DNA of 64,000 nucleotides from Altererythrobacter rubellus (GTDB lineage: Bacteria > Pseudomonadota > Alphaproteobacteria > Sphingomonadales > Sphingomonadaceae), in assembly GCF_030284385.1 (NCBI RefSeq), contig NZ_CP127221.1, forward strand, positions 868,001-932,000. The letters run 5' to 3'. The notes below the pieces were generated by a model, which was given only the letters and a program-made list of their open reading frames with translations, did not search any database and was not told where the DNA came from. The position numbers and the translations under genes were made by a program. The first letter of the stretch is position 1, and the number at the start of each line of letters is the position of its first letter. Shown piece by piece: positions 1-8,952 of this stretch.

Positions 1-59
1 TAGTTATTGAATATCACAAGCTTCTAGCGAGCGAGTTTACCGCGCTGACGGGGCTTTAG
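1..59 (+). CDS. C-terminal end of an upstream CDS (possibly YdcF/DUF218)
   Basis: The third frame is open from the window edge and ends at a TAG at 57-59, giving the tail VIEYHKLLASEFTALTGL. The stop lies 10 bases before the plsC start, so the two are probably one operon. An EYHK-type tail followed by an acyltransferase recalls YdcF (DUF218) proteins, but 18 residues cannot prove this. Only the end is in the window. Confidence 0.4.
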   Translation, partial: VIEYHKLLASEFTALTGL

Positions 60-69
60 GCACTCGCCC

Positions 70-756
70 ATGTCGATACTTCGAAGTCTAGTCTATTACC
101 CGGTCTTTTATGGCTGGAGCGCGATGCTGGTTATCGGGTCTGTCATCGCGCTGTTCCTGGGCAAGGCGCAATTGCGCGCCGTTGTAACCAGCTGGAGCCG
201 GTGGCATCGCTGGTGCCTCAAAGCCATCGTCGGGATAGACGTGGTAGTCGAAGGAAAACTTGCCGATGGGCCGGCTCTCTATGCGATCAAACACGAAAGC
301 TATTTCGAAGCGATCGACGCCCCGACCCTTCTCGATACGCCATCAGTATTTGCCAAGCGCGAGCTGTTCATGATTCCCGGCTGGGGGCGCTCAGCGGTAG
401 TATACGGCCTGATCCCGGTCGCGCGTGACCAAGGCGCACGGACGCTTCGCCAGATGATCGTCAACGCGAAAGAGAAACTGAACGAAGGGCGGCCCTTGGT
501 GATCTTTCCCGAGGGGACGCGGGTGGCGCCGGGCCAGTCGCCGCCCTTGCAATCGGGTTTTGCCGGTCTTTATAAATTACTCGGCCTGCAAGTGATCCCG
601 GTCGCGGTAAACAGCGGGCGTCTCTATCACAGGCTCTGGAAACGTTCCGGTACGATCACCTACAAAATTGGCGAGCCTGTTCCGGCCAGCTTACCGCGTG
701 CTGAGGCCGAAGCACGCGTGCATGCAGCGATGAATGCGCTGAACAAAGCAGCTTAG
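70..756 (+). CDS. plsC: 1-acyl-sn-glycerol-3-phosphate acyltransferase (PlsC family)
   Basis: Membrane enzyme that acylates lysophosphatidic acid to phosphatidic acid, the second acyl transfer of phospholipid synthesis. The 228-residue protein has a hydrophobic N-terminal segment (about residues 8-30), the catalytic block HESYFE at 75-80, and the glycerophosphate-binding FPEGTR at 146-151. The block is HX4E where the textbook motif is HX4D; the Glu form is common in alphaproteobacterial members, so I do not read it as inactivation. Its stop overlaps the convergent tyrA stop by four bases. Specificity for lysophosphatidate rather than another lysolipid is inferred from the family. Confidence 0.88.
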   Translation: MSILRSLVYYPVFYGWSAMLVIGSVIALFLGKAQLRAVVTSWSRWHRWCLKAIVGIDVVVEGKLADGPALYAIKHESYFEAIDAPTLLDTPSVFAKRELFMIPGWGRSAVVYGLIPVARDQGARTLRQMIVNAKEKLNEGRPLVIFPEGTRVAPGQSPPLQSGFAGLYKLLGLQVIPVAVNSGRLYHRLWKRSGTITYKIGEPVPASLPRAEAEARVHAAMNALNKAA

Positions 757-1655
757 TGACCTCGCCCGAAATCGGGTGAAGGGTCATCCTGGCCTTCCTC
801 GATAATTCCGCGGCGAATGGCGCGGGTGCGGCTAAACAGTTCGTGCAAGGTCTCGCCGTCGCCTGAACGGATTGCGCGCTGCAGCGCAGTCAGGTCTTCA
901 GTGAAGCGGCCCAGCATTTCCAGCACAGCGGATCTGTTTTGCAGAAACACGTCGCGCCACATGGTCGGATCGGAGGCCGCAATGCGAGTGAAATCGCGGA
1001 AGCCGCCAGCCGAATATTTGATCACCTCGCTGCGGGTTACGTCTTCCAGATCGCTGGCCGTACCCACAATCGTATAGGCGATAAGGTGCGGAATATGGCT
1101 TGTGACGGCCAGAACCAGGTCGTGGTGTTCGGCATCCATGATCTCGATTTTCGAGCCGAGCGTGCGCCAGAAATCGGCCAGCGCTTCAACCGATGCCTCA
1201 TCTGCACCATCAGGCGGGGTCAGAATGCACCAGCGGTTCTCGAACAGCGTGGCAAAGCCTGCCTCCGGGCCACTTTGCTCTGTACCGGCAACAGGGTGCG
1301 CGGGAATGACCGTCAGTCCCGGAAGCGCCGCGGACAGATCTTCGAGCACGCTCTGCTTTGATGAACCGACGTCGCTGATGATTGCGCCGGGCTTCAAATG
1401 GCCTGCAATTTCAGCCGCTGCCGACCCCATGGCGCCGACCGGAACGCACAGGATCACCAGATCCGCTTCGGCCACTGCATCGGAGACGCTGGTACAAACG
1501 GTTCCGACAAGACCGCGCTCGGCGGCCTTGCCGCGCACATCCGCGTCCGCGTCATAGCCGGTGGTTGTAATGTCACTTGCGCGATCTTGCACCGCAAGAC
1601 CGATTGAGCCACCTAGGAGGCCTAGCCCGATAATCGCGACAGACTGAATACTCAC
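753..1655 (-). CDS. tyrA: prephenate/arogenate dehydrogenase
   Basis: Oxidative decarboxylation of prephenate or arogenate towards tyrosine. The 300-residue protein begins with a Rossmann nucleotide-binding motif ([12 protein letters not shown]), followed by the helical dehydrogenase domain containing [10 protein letters not shown] and [12 protein letters not shown] chose the GTG start at 1655 over an upstream TTG at 1670: GGAGAGAG sits just before it and GTGA overlaps the hisC stop by four bases, the usual sign of translational coupling. It forms a two-gene operon with hisC. Such sphingomonad enzymes are often cyclohexadienyl dehydrogenases; which substrate is preferred cannot be read here. 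Confidence 0.9.
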   Translation of the reverse strand: MSIQSVAIIGLGLLGGSIGLAVQDRASDITTTGYDADADVRGKAAERGLVGTVCTSVSDAVAEADLVILCVPVGAMGSAAAEIAGHLKPGAIISDVGSSKQSVLEDLSAALPGLTVIPAHPVAGTEQSGPEAGFATLFENRWCILTPPDGADEASVEALADFWRTLGSKIEIMDAEHHDLVLAVTSHIPHLIAYTIVGTASDLEDVTRSEVIKYSAGGFRDFTRIAASDPTMWRDVFLQNRSAVLEMLGRFTEDLTALQRAIRSGDGETLHELFSRTRAIRRGIIEEGQDDPSPDFGRGH

Positions 1656-2764
1656 GCTCTCTCTCCGCAAAGCGCGCGCAGTGTCGCCGCGATCTGGTCC
1701 ATATCGGCACGATGTCCGATGGTGATACGCAAAGCGTTGGGCAGTCCCTGGCCGGGCAGATGACGAACGGCATAGCCGGCATCGCTGATCGCATTGAGCG
1801 CCTGCTCGGCAGTGACTGCGCCTTCAAACAGCACCAGCAGGAAATTTGCCTTGCTGGGGATGGGGCGCAGTCCGTGATTGCCCAATGCTTCGACTGCGGC
1901 GGTAAAGCGGGCCAGTTCCTGCGCATTGTGATCGCGGCTGCGGGAAACAAATTCCTGATCATCAAGCGCTGCTGCTGCGGCCGCTTGTCCGCTGCTGGTG
2001 ACATTGAAAGGTCCTCGAATACGGTTGAGGACATCAATCAGATGCGGTGCGCCTGTGGCCCAGCCAATCCGTTCGCCGGCCAGCCCGTAAATCTTTGAAA
2101 AGGTACGGGTGACCAGCACGTTATCATGCGCCATGGCGAGTTCCATTCCGCCGTCATCTTCGTCTGCTTCCAGATACTCGGCATAGGCCTGATCCACCAC
2201 CAACAGCACATCTGACGGCAATCCAGCATGCAAACGTTTGACCTCGCTGCGCGGCAGATAGGTGCCGGTGGGATTGTTGGGGTTGGCCAGGAAAACGACG
2301 CTTGTCTTGTCGCTTACAGCCGCCAGCAGAGCATCGACATTCGTGGCATAATCATTGTCGGGCGCTTCAACCGGCGTCGCGCCGCAACGCCGTGCGGCAA
2401 TGTAATAGACCGAGAAGCTGAACTTGCTAAACAGAACTTCATCGCCTGGTCCGGCAAAACCTTGCGCGGCCAGATTGAGCAATTCGTCGGAACCAGTGCC
2501 GCAGACAATCCGCGCCGGATCGAGGCCGTGAACTTCACCGATCTTCAAGCGCAATTCGCGCGCGTCGGGATCGGGATACTCCGCGCTGTCGGCCACGGCT
2601 TTGCGCGCCGCATGTGCAGCTTCGCTTGTGCCCAAGGGGTTTTCGTTCGCGGACAGTTTGATCAGTTGCGTGCCATCGGCGCTAACGGCCTTGCCCGGTA
2701 CATAGGCGTGAATGCCCATGATCCAGGGTTTGCCTTCGGGGCGACTTTGATCGGCGTCAGTCAT
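1652..2764 (-). CDS. hisC: histidinol-phosphate aminotransferase (also aromatic aminotransferase candidate)
   Basis: PLP fold-type I aminotransferase of 370 residues. [11 protein letters not shown] near the N-terminus, [11 protein letters not shown], and the PLP lysine in [16 protein letters not shown] (about residue 224) identify the HisC family. The ATG at 2764 starts a normal-length HisC; a longer frame reaching 2875 has no conserved residues before it. It lies directly upstream of, and overlaps, tyrA. In that context the enzyme probably also transaminates prephenate or 4-hydroxyphenylpyruvate for tyrosine synthesis, as known for related HisC proteins next to tyrA; this is inference. It is divergent from metX. 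Confidence 0.9.
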   Translation of the reverse strand: MTDADQSRPEGKPWIMGIHAYVPGKAVSADGTQLIKLSANENPLGTSEAAHAARKAVADSAEYPDPDARELRLKIGEVHGLDPARIVCGTGSDELLNLAAQGFAGPGDEVLFSKFSFSVYYIAARRCGATPVEAPDNDYATNVDALLAAVSDKTSVVFLANPNNPTGTYLPRSEVKRLHAGLPSDVLLVVDQAYAEYLEADEDDGGMELAMAHDNVLVTRTFSKIYGLAGERIGWATGAPHLIDVLNRIRGPFNVTSSGQAAAAAALDDQEFVSRSRDHNAQELARFTAAVEALGNHGLRPIPSKANFLLVLFEGAVTAEQALNAISDAGYAVRHLPGQGLPNALRITIGHRADMDQIAATLRALCGERA

Positions 2765-2868
2765 AGGGCGAGGCGAATAACCGCTTTGTGCGCGGAAAGA
2801 AAATGGAAATGCGCCAATGCCCTTGAGCAATTGACTTGGAAGCCGCTCTCGCCCAATCGACACGCCCA

Positions 2869-3969
2869 ATGGCACAAGAGATCGTCTCGAAGAGCATCAA
2901 GCTCAGCGCTGACTTGCCGCTTGACTGCGGGCAGGTGCTGTCAGGTGTCGAAATCGCCTATGAAACCTACGGCGAATTGGCTGCAGACAAGAGCAACGCA
3001 ATCCTGATCTGTCACGCGCTGACAGGCGATCAATATGTCGCGTCGGATCATCCCATTACAGGAAAGCCCGGTTGGTGGCAGCGTATTGTTGGCCCTGGTA
3101 AAGTCATTGATACAGACCGCTACCACGTCATCTGCGCCAACGTGATCGGCAGCTGCATGGGTTCGACCGGCCCCGCCTCGCTGGCAGCGGACGGCCAGCC
3201 ATACGGTATGCGTTTTCCGGTCATCACCATCCGTGACATGGTGCGCGGGCTGGTCGGCTTGCTCGACGAGCTCGGTATCGAGAAGCTACACACGGTTATC
3301 GGTGGATCGATGGGCGGGATGCAGGCGCTCAGCCTGGCTGCGAACTGGCCAGAGCGAGCCGAACGCATGCTGGTCATTGCGTCATCGGCGCGACATTCGG
3401 CGCAGAATATCGCATTTCACGAGGTTGGCAGGCAAGCCATCATGGCTGATCGCTATTGGAATGGAGGCGATTACTATGCATCAGATGCTTCGCCCGACAA
3501 CGGCTTGGCGGTGGCACGCATGGCCGCGCATATCACATACCTTTCGGAAGAAGGCCTGACGGAGAAGTTCGGCCGCAATCTGCAGGACCGTGAGACCAAA
3601 AGCTTTGGTTTTGACGCGGATTTTCAGGTCGAGAGCTACCTTCGCTATCAAGGCAGCGGCTTTACGCAGCGCTTTGATGCCAATTCCTATCTCTACATCA
3701 CCCGTGCGATGGATTATTTCGATCTGGCAGAGGAGCACGGCGGAACTCTTGCCAATGCCTTTGCAGGCGCATCTGCACGGTTTTGCCTGATCAGTTTTGA
3801 CAGTGATTGGCTTTATCCCACTGCGGAAAGCCGCCATATCGTGCACGCGCTTAATGCGGCCGGTGCCAAGGTGAGCTTTGTTGAGCTTAGCGCGCCGCAT
3901 GGACATGACAGCTTCTTGCTGGAGCACGAGCAGCTAGATCGAGTGATGAGGGGGTTCCTTGATGGGTAG
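2869..3969 (+). CDS. metX: homoserine O-acyltransferase
   Basis: Activates homoserine with an acyl group for methionine synthesis. This alpha/beta-hydrolase protein of 366 residues has the nucleophile motif GGSMGGMQ (Ser near residue 147) and a C-terminal His in [12 protein letters not shown]. The ATG at 2869 is the first good start; in-frame TTG at 2836 would add 11 residues and neither has a strong ribosome site. It overlaps metW by eight bases, the usual proteobacterial metX-metW pair. Whether the acyl donor is acetyl-CoA or succinyl-CoA cannot be settled here; proteobacterial MetX proteins paired with MetW often use succinyl-CoA. Confidence 0.92.
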   Translation: MAQEIVSKSIKLSADLPLDCGQVLSGVEIAYETYGELAADKSNAILICHALTGDQYVASDHPITGKPGWWQRIVGPGKVIDTDRYHVICANVIGSCMGSTGPASLAADGQPYGMRFPVITIRDMVRGLVGLLDELGIEKLHTVIGGSMGGMQALSLAANWPERAERMLVIASSARHSAQNIAFHEVGRQAIMADRYWNGGDYYASDASPDNGLAVARMAAHITYLSEEGLTEKFGRNLQDRETKSFGFDADFQVESYLRYQGSGFTQRFDANSYLYITRAMDYFDLAEEHGGTLANAFAGASARFCLISFDSDWLYPTAESRHIVHALNAAGAKVSFVELSAPHGHDSFLLEHEQLDRVMRGFLDG

Positions 3970-4555
3970 CGCCTTGCGGCCGGACCTTTCTGCGATTGCC
4001 AGTCACGTGCGCCCGAATTCGCGCGTGCTGGATATCGGCTGTGGCAATGGCGATCTGATGTACGTGCTAGAGCATGAAGCATCATGCGATGCGCGCGGTA
4101 TCGAGATCGACGCCACTTGCGTAGAGCGCTGTGTAGCGCGGGGACTATCAGTGGTTCAGGGCGATGCCGACAGCGATCTGGCTAACTACCCTGACAAGGC
4201 GTTTGACTACGCAATCCTTTCGCAGACCCTGCAAACCGCCGAACGGCCGGACAAGATGCTCGATGAGCTATTGCGGGTCGGCAATCAGGTTTTCGTCAGC
4301 TTTCCCAACTTCGCCCATTGGCGCACGCGCGCTTCACTGATGTTTGGCGGGCGTATGCCTGTAACCCGCGCTTTGCCGGTGAGTTGGTACGAGACGCAGA
4401 ATATCCACCATGTGACGATTGACGATTTCCGCGAACTAGCCCGCGCAAAGGATGCCAGAATCGAGAACGCATGGTTCTTCGCCGGCGAAAAGAAAATCGG
4501 CGCGACAGCAGCTAACTGGCGCGCCGAATTCGCAGTGTTCCAGCTAAGTCGTTAG
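3962..4555 (+). CDS. metW: methionine biosynthesis protein MetW
   Basis: Class I SAM-dependent methyltransferase fold of 197 residues. Motif I reads [12 protein letters not shown], followed by GIEID and QGDADSDL and the MetW-typical stretches [11 protein letters not shown] and [12 protein letters not shown]. MetW supports MetX in methionine synthesis; its exact biochemical role is not established. The ATG at 3962 lies inside the end of metX (eight-base overlap) behind GAGGGGG, so the genes are translationally coupled. The stop overlaps the convergent VOC gene by four bases. Confidence 0.92.
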   Translation: MGSALRPDLSAIASHVRPNSRVLDIGCGNGDLMYVLEHEASCDARGIEIDATCVERCVARGLSVVQGDADSDLANYPDKAFDYAILSQTLQTAERPDKMLDELLRVGNQVFVSFPNFAHWRTRASLMFGGRMPVTRALPVSWYETQNIHHVTIDDFRELARAKDARIENAWFFAGEKKIGATAANWRAEFAVFQLSR

Positions 4556-4944
4556 CCTGCGCGGTGCAGACCGCAAATCTTGTTGCCTGACGGATCGCGG
4601 AAATAGCACAGGTTCAATGTGCCGATATTGCTGGTCCGTGGCCCAGGTGGATCTTCGATGGTTGTCCCGCCGTTAGCCACCGCGGCATCATGCAAGGCTT
4701 GTATCTGCTCCAGACTGTCGCAAGCGAAGCCGACAGTCGACCCGTTACCGGCGGTTGCGGGCTGCCCGTCGATCGGGGTCGAAACCGAAAAAATACTGTC
4801 ATTGTGAAAATAGAACAGGCGAACTGTGCCGTCTTCCTTTTCGTCGCGCATCGGCTCGCCCGCACCAAGTACGCCGAGCACAGCATCATAGAATTTCTTT
4901 GAAGCTTCGATGTCGTTCGATCCGACCATCACATGGCTGAACAT
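4552..4944 (-). CDS. VOC family (glyoxalase/bleomycin-resistance fold) protein
   Basis: Small metal-dependent VOC-superfamily protein of 130 residues. It begins MFSHVMVGSNDIEASKKFYD, with the early metal-binding His, and carries the C-terminal YFRDPSGNKICGLH typical of the second half of the fold. AGGAGAGG lies a few bases before the ATG at 4944. The subfamily resembles uncharacterised glyoxalase-like proteins rather than a defined lactoylglutathione lyase. Substrate is unknown and neighbours give no clue. Confidence 0.8.
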   Translation of the reverse strand: MFSHVMVGSNDIEASKKFYDAVLGVLGAGEPMRDEKEDGTVRLFYFHNDSIFSVSTPIDGQPATAGNGSTVGFACDSLEQIQALHDAAVANGGTTIEDPPGPRTSNIGTLNLCYFRDPSGNKICGLHRAG

Positions 4945-5049
4945 TTGGTAACCTCTCCTTCTCTGGTTGGATTTGCCTAGGTTACTCTGGGCGTCACAAC
5001 AAGCATATTGGAAGAGCTGCGTTCAGATTGAGTGATATAGGCACCGGCA

Positions 5050-5412
5050 ATGATGACTTTTTTCAATGCGGCGGCCCTTTTGGCTGCAAGTTTACAGCCC
5101 GCTCCGGTGGATGGCGGGCGAGCCCAATTGCCGCAGGAGCACGCGGCCATGCTGCGGTGCTCGGCTGCTTTTGCATTGGTTTCCTATGGGCAGGCGAATG
5201 GTGACGAAGCCGTGCGGGCATGGCCCAGAATCGATCCGCGCGGGCGCGAATTCTTCGTGCGATCGCTGGCCAAAATCATCGATGATACCGGCATGACGCG
5301 CGAACAGGTCTCGCAAATGGCGAAGGCCGAGGCTCAACGCCTGATCGACAACAATTTGCTCGATAATGTAATGCCGGGCTGCCTGTTGATGTTGGACGCA
5401 TCCGGGGTCTGA
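5050..5412 (+). CDS. small secreted protein of unknown function
   Basis: I do not recognise a family. The 120-residue product has a short hydrophobic N-terminus (AAALLAASLQPAPVDG) that could be a signal peptide. After it come a mainly helical body and two cysteines, one early (MLRCSAAF) and one near the C-terminus (MPGCLLMLD), that could form a disulfide in the periplasm. The frame starts with two consecutive ATG codons (5050, 5053). It stands alone between the VOC gene and the GST gene. Confidence 0.6.
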   Translation: MMTFFNAAALLAASLQPAPVDGGRAQLPQEHAAMLRCSAAFALVSYGQANGDEAVRAWPRIDPRGREFFVRSLAKIIDDTGMTREQVSQMAKAEAQRLIDNNLLDNVMPGCLLMLDASGV

Positions 5413-5464
5413 TAACGCGTCGAATCGAGCAATGTGTCAGTAGATTTAGCCAGCAAATTGCTGC

Positions 5465-6151
5465 ATGAGTTCGCCCAGCATGTGGCGCCTCTATCAATTC
5501 CCCCTTTGTCCTTTTTCGCGCAAGATCCGGCTATTGCTGGCGGAAAAGAACGTTGCCTATGAAATGCTGCGCGAGGATCCTTGGTCTGCGAGCGACTATT
5601 TCTGGAATTTGAACCCGGCTGGGCGCACCCCGGTTCTGGCGCACCAGGAACGCGACATTGTCTTGTGTGACAGTCGGGCGATCGCAGAATATTTCGAGGA
5701 GACGGTCGACAAGTCGCCAATGATTAACGGGACTTCGACCAATCGCGCAGAAATCCGGCGTCTGGTCGCGCTGTTCGACGAGAATTTCTATAACGATGTG
5801 ACGGCGCCGTTGCTCAATGAGCGGATGAAAAAGCGGATCGTGCTCAATCAGCCACCGGACTCGCGCGTCTTGCGCGAAGCGATGAAGTTGGCACACGGGC
5901 ATCTGGATTACATGGATTGGCTGATCGACAATCGCCCCTGGTTGGCAGGATCGACCATGAGCCTTGCCGATCTGGCGGCGGCTGCCCAGATATCTGTTGC
6001 CGATTACCTGGGGGGGATAGACTGGGCAGGTCATGAACAGACCCGCGGCTGGTATGCGGTGTTCAAGAGCCGCCCCAGTTTCCGCCCGTTATTGACCGAA
6101 CGTATGGGCGTGATCCAGCCGCCTTTGCATTATGCGAAGGTTGATGATTGA
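5465..6151 (+). CDS. glutathione S-transferase family protein
   Basis: Cytosolic GST fold of 228 residues. The thioredoxin-like N-terminal domain has [12 protein letters not shown], with a Cys/Ser pair at the active-site position, then the cis-Pro region AGRTPVL and the glutathione-contacting [11 protein letters not shown]. An all-helical C-terminal domain follows ([10 protein letters not shown]). It is followed after ten bases by msrB, suggesting a small thiol and oxidative-damage operon. The substrate is not predictable. Confidence 0.85.
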   Translation: MSSPSMWRLYQFPLCPFSRKIRLLLAEKNVAYEMLREDPWSASDYFWNLNPAGRTPVLAHQERDIVLCDSRAIAEYFEETVDKSPMINGTSTNRAEIRRLVALFDENFYNDVTAPLLNERMKKRIVLNQPPDSRVLREAMKLAHGHLDYMDWLIDNRPWLAGSTMSLADLAAAAQISVADYLGGIDWAGHEQTRGWYAVFKSRPSFRPLLTERMGVIQPPLHYAKVDD

Positions 6152-6161
6152 GGAGCCGACG

Positions 6162-6563
6162 ATGAGCGACAAGACCGAACTGACTGACGCGGAATGGCGG
6201 GCGAAACTTACGCCGGAGCAATACCACATCCTTCGTGAAGCAGGCACGGAACGCGCGTTTACAGGCAAGTATGACAAGCACTACGACGCCGGTGAATATA
6301 TGTGCGCTGGATGCGGCACCCGGCTGTTCGATAGCGATGCCAAATACAATTCGGGCTGCGGTTGGCCGGCCTTCACCAGGCCGTCCGAAAGCGACATGGT
6401 CGAAGAGCGGCGCGACATCTCGCATGGTATGATCCGTACAGAAGTTCTTTGCGCCAAATGCGGCGGACACCTGGGCCATGTATTCCCCGATGGTCCGCCT
6501 GAAGAGGGCGGAATGCGTTATTGCATCAATTCGGCCTCGCTCGACTTTGACCCCGAAGGCTGA
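6162..6563 (+). CDS. msrB: peptide-methionine (R)-S-oxide reductase
   Basis: Reduces the R epimer of methionine sulfoxide in proteins. The 133-residue SelR domain is complete: zinc ligands C48/C51 (CAGC) and C97/C100 (CAKC), SGCGWPAF, and catalytic C121 in RYCINSASL. The ATG at 6162 is preceded by GAGGAG, so I prefer it to an upstream start at 6132 that would run into the GST gene. The protein has no signal peptide and should act in the cytoplasm. It is probably co-transcribed with the GST gene. Confidence 0.95.
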   Translation: MSDKTELTDAEWRAKLTPEQYHILREAGTERAFTGKYDKHYDAGEYMCAGCGTRLFDSDAKYNSGCGWPAFTRPSESDMVEERRDISHGMIRTEVLCAKCGGHLGHVFPDGPPEEGGMRYCINSASLDFDPEG

Positions 6564-6663
6564 TTGCGGCGGAGGAAATCCCCCGGATACCCGTTCACGC
6601 AAGGTTACAACTCGCCTATGCAACGACTTTGTCTACCAGCAATCAGGGCAATAGAGCGATAAA

Positions 6664-8889
6664 GTGACGTCCAAACGAGGCGCCAAGATGCGGATGAAGC
6701 GCGGCAGTAGACGCGCAGCAGCAGAACGCAGCGAGCCGGGTTCGCGCCGCAAGCTCACGCGCAAATCTCGCGGCGGAGGCGGATCTGACAGCCGTCTTAG
6801 GTTGTGGGCCAAGCGGATTGCCCTTTGGGGTGGGGGACTGGCCGTTCTGGGCGCGGTGTTCCTGGCGGTGGCCGTTAGTTTCGCGGTCCAAACAATGCCA
6901 AGCTATTATCAGCTGAAAGCGACGCAGAACGATCAGACCATTCTGGTGCGCGCGCGCGACGGCACTCCGATTGTGGAACTGGGCCCCAGTTTCGGCAACT
7001 GGATGGACTACGACGAGATTCCGCAAGTCATGAAGGATGCGATGGTCGCCGTGGAAGACCGCCGTTTCTATTCGCACTTCGGCGTCGATCCGATCCGCCT
7101 GACAGGTGCGGTTGTGGAAGGAACCATCGGTGATCGCAGCCGGATTGGCGGCACGTCCACCATTTCCCAACAGTTGGCCCGCAACCTGTTCCTCAACAAC
7201 AACCGTTCGGTCGACCGCAAAGCGCGTGAAGCCGTGCTGGCAGCGGCGCTCGAATGGAAATTTTCCAAAGAGCAAATCCTCGAGCTTTATCTCAACAAGG
7301 TCTATTTTGGCGGCGGGGCGTATGGCATCGACAGCGCCAGCCGAAACTTCTTCAGCCACCCGGCGACCGAGCTTTCAGTCGCGGAAGCCGCTATCATCGC
7401 CGGGCTGGTTAAGGCGCCTTCGCGTTATTCACCAACTGCTGATGTCGACGCAGCTGTAGCGCGTGCGCAAACCGTGCTGCGATTGATGCGAGAGCAGGGC
7501 TACATTACGCCTCAGCAGGCCTCGGTAGATGTGGATGCCGTCAACCTGAAAACGCGCTTGGGCGGAAATTCGGTCCGCTATTTTACGGACTATGTTCTGC
7601 CGCAGCTTGATCTGTTGCTGCCAGAAACGTTCGAGGCGATCGAAGTATGGACAACACTCGACACCGAATTGCAGGAACAGGCGACTGCTTCCATCAGGGC
7701 GAATGCCCCTGATGGCGCACAAGGCGCCTTGGTCAGTCTCGACCGTGATGGTGCTATTCTCGCGCTGGTTGGCGGTACAGACTACGTTGAAAGCAGCTAC
7801 AACCGCGCGACCGCGGCGCAGCGCCAGCCAGGTTCCGCTTGGAAGCTATTCGTCTATCTGGCCGCGCTGGAAGCGGGCTGGACCCCCGATGATGGCGTGC
7901 AGGATGCACCGGTAGAGATAGATGGCTGGCGTCCACGCAATTCAAACGGCCGCTTCAGCGGCGAGATAGATGTGCGAACCGCCTTTGCCTATTCCGTCAA
8001 CACCGTGGCGGCCAATCTGGGGCAGGATGTTGGTTCCGGCACGATTGCGTCGATGGCGCGGCGTTTTGGCATATCGTCACCCATTTCAACCTATCCCTCC
8101 ATGGTGCTGGGCACCAGCGATGTGCGGCTGATCGAGATGACCCGCGCGTTTGCTTCAATCTCGGCAAAAGGCCAATCGGTTGAGCCATACGGCGTGCTCC
8201 GCGTAACTGCGGCCAGCGGTGAAGAGATTTACAAACATCAACGCGGCCGCTCACGCCAGTTGGTGGCTGATTATGTCGCCGCCGGGATCACCGATTTGCT
8301 GCAGACAGCGGTTAGCACAGGCACCGGTCGCGCGGCACAGATCGGACGGCCGGTGGCAGGCAAAACCGGCACTACCAGCTCCAACAAGGACGGCTGGTTT
8401 GTCGGCTTTTCATCCGGGATCACTACCGGCGTGTGGATGGGGCGCGACGATGCCAAGGCAGTGCGCGGGCTTCAGGGCGGGCGTGCGCCGGCCCTCGCGT
8501 TTTCATCCTTCATGCGCGAAGCTGTAAAGGGGCGTCCGGTCGAAGAATTCGATACAGAAGTGCAGCTTCCTGGTTGGATGTTGGAGCCTGACGAAGAATA
8601 TCTCTACGGCGATCCAGACGACTATTACTTCATCGATGAGGACGGCAATCTCGTCGACCCGCAAAGACGCGAAGTTGATCGCTATGGCTACCCCTTGCCG
8701 GTAGAGGGCGAGCAAGTCCCGGGATCTGGCGAACGCCCGCAACTCACCTTGCCACCTAACGAAGCCGGGCAGGCCGCAAGCGATGACTTTCTGGATCGGG
8801 CAACCGGAGAGAATCTGCCACCACCGGCTCCGCCGCGAATGCCTCGCACTATTCGATCAAGCGAGACAAGTCGCGAAAGCGTGAACTGA
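6664..8889 (+). CDS. class A penicillin-binding protein (PBP1A type)
   Basis: Bifunctional peptidoglycan synthase of 741 residues. A very basic cytoplasmic N-terminus precedes one membrane anchor (about 51-75). The GT51 glycosyltransferase follows, with catalytic Glu131 in VEDRRFYSHFGVD. The transpeptidase has S391 in GSAWK, the SVN motif and KTGTTSS (K567). The frame opens at GTG 6664; ATG 6688 is an alternative start. The C-terminal tail is unusual: after the transpeptidase there is an acidic, tyrosine-rich stretch (DEEYLYGDPDDYYFIDEDGN) and then a proline-rich end. A bidirectional terminator separates it from the convergent htrA gene. Confidence 0.93.
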   Translation: MTSKRGAKMRMKRGSRRAAAERSEPGSRRKLTRKSRGGGGSDSRLRLWAKRIALWGGGLAVLGAVFLAVAVSFAVQTMPSYYQLKATQNDQTILVRARDGTPIVELGPSFGNWMDYDEIPQVMKDAMVAVEDRRFYSHFGVDPIRLTGAVVEGTIGDRSRIGGTSTISQQLARNLFLNNNRSVDRKAREAVLAAALEWKFSKEQILELYLNKVYFGGGAYGIDSASRNFFSHPATELSVAEAAIIAGLVKAPSRYSPTADVDAAVARAQTVLRLMREQGYITPQQASVDVDAVNLKTRLGGNSVRYFTDYVLPQLDLLLPETFEAIEVWTTLDTELQEQATASIRANAPDGAQGALVSLDRDGAILALVGGTDYVESSYNRATAAQRQPGSAWKLFVYLAALEAGWTPDDGVQDAPVEIDGWRPRNSNGRFSGEIDVRTAFAYSVNTVAANLGQDVGSGTIASMARRFGISSPISTYPSMVLGTSDVRLIEMTRAFASISAKGQSVEPYGVLRVTAASGEEIYKHQRGRSRQLVADYVAAGITDLLQTAVSTGTGRAAQIGRPVAGKTGTTSSNKDGWFVGFSSGITTGVWMGRDDAKAVRGLQGGRAPALAFSSFMREAVKGRPVEEFDTEVQLPGWMLEPDEEYLYGDPDDYYFIDEDGNLVDPQRREVDRYGYPLPVEGEQVPGSGERPQLTLPPNEAGQAASDDFLDRATGENLPPPAPPRMPRTIRSSETSRESVN

Positions 8890-8898
8890 TCAAATTAA

Positions 8899-8931
8899 AA
8901 GGGCGCGGGAAGCAATGCTCCCAACGCCCTT
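8899..8931. terminator. bidirectional intrinsic terminator between PBP1A and htrA genes
   Basis: AAGGGCG at 8899-8905 pairs with CGCCCTT at 8925-8931. Inside is a second short pairing, GGGA/TCCC, around a small loop. A-rich sequence precedes and T residues end the stem, so it can serve both convergent genes. Confidence 0.75.
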
Positions 8932-8952
8932 CGATCTTGGTCTACGTGAATT

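Noticed and set aside
2765..2868. Possible SAM-II riboswitch before metX
   Set aside because: Alphaproteobacterial metX genes often carry one, but I could not find the conserved SAM-II sequence blocks and the gap is only 104 bases shared with the hisC promoter.
2228..3007. 259-codon open frame on the plus strand
   Set aside because: It runs antisense through hisC and across the hisC-metX gap, has no recognisable domain, and reflects codon bias of the real gene.
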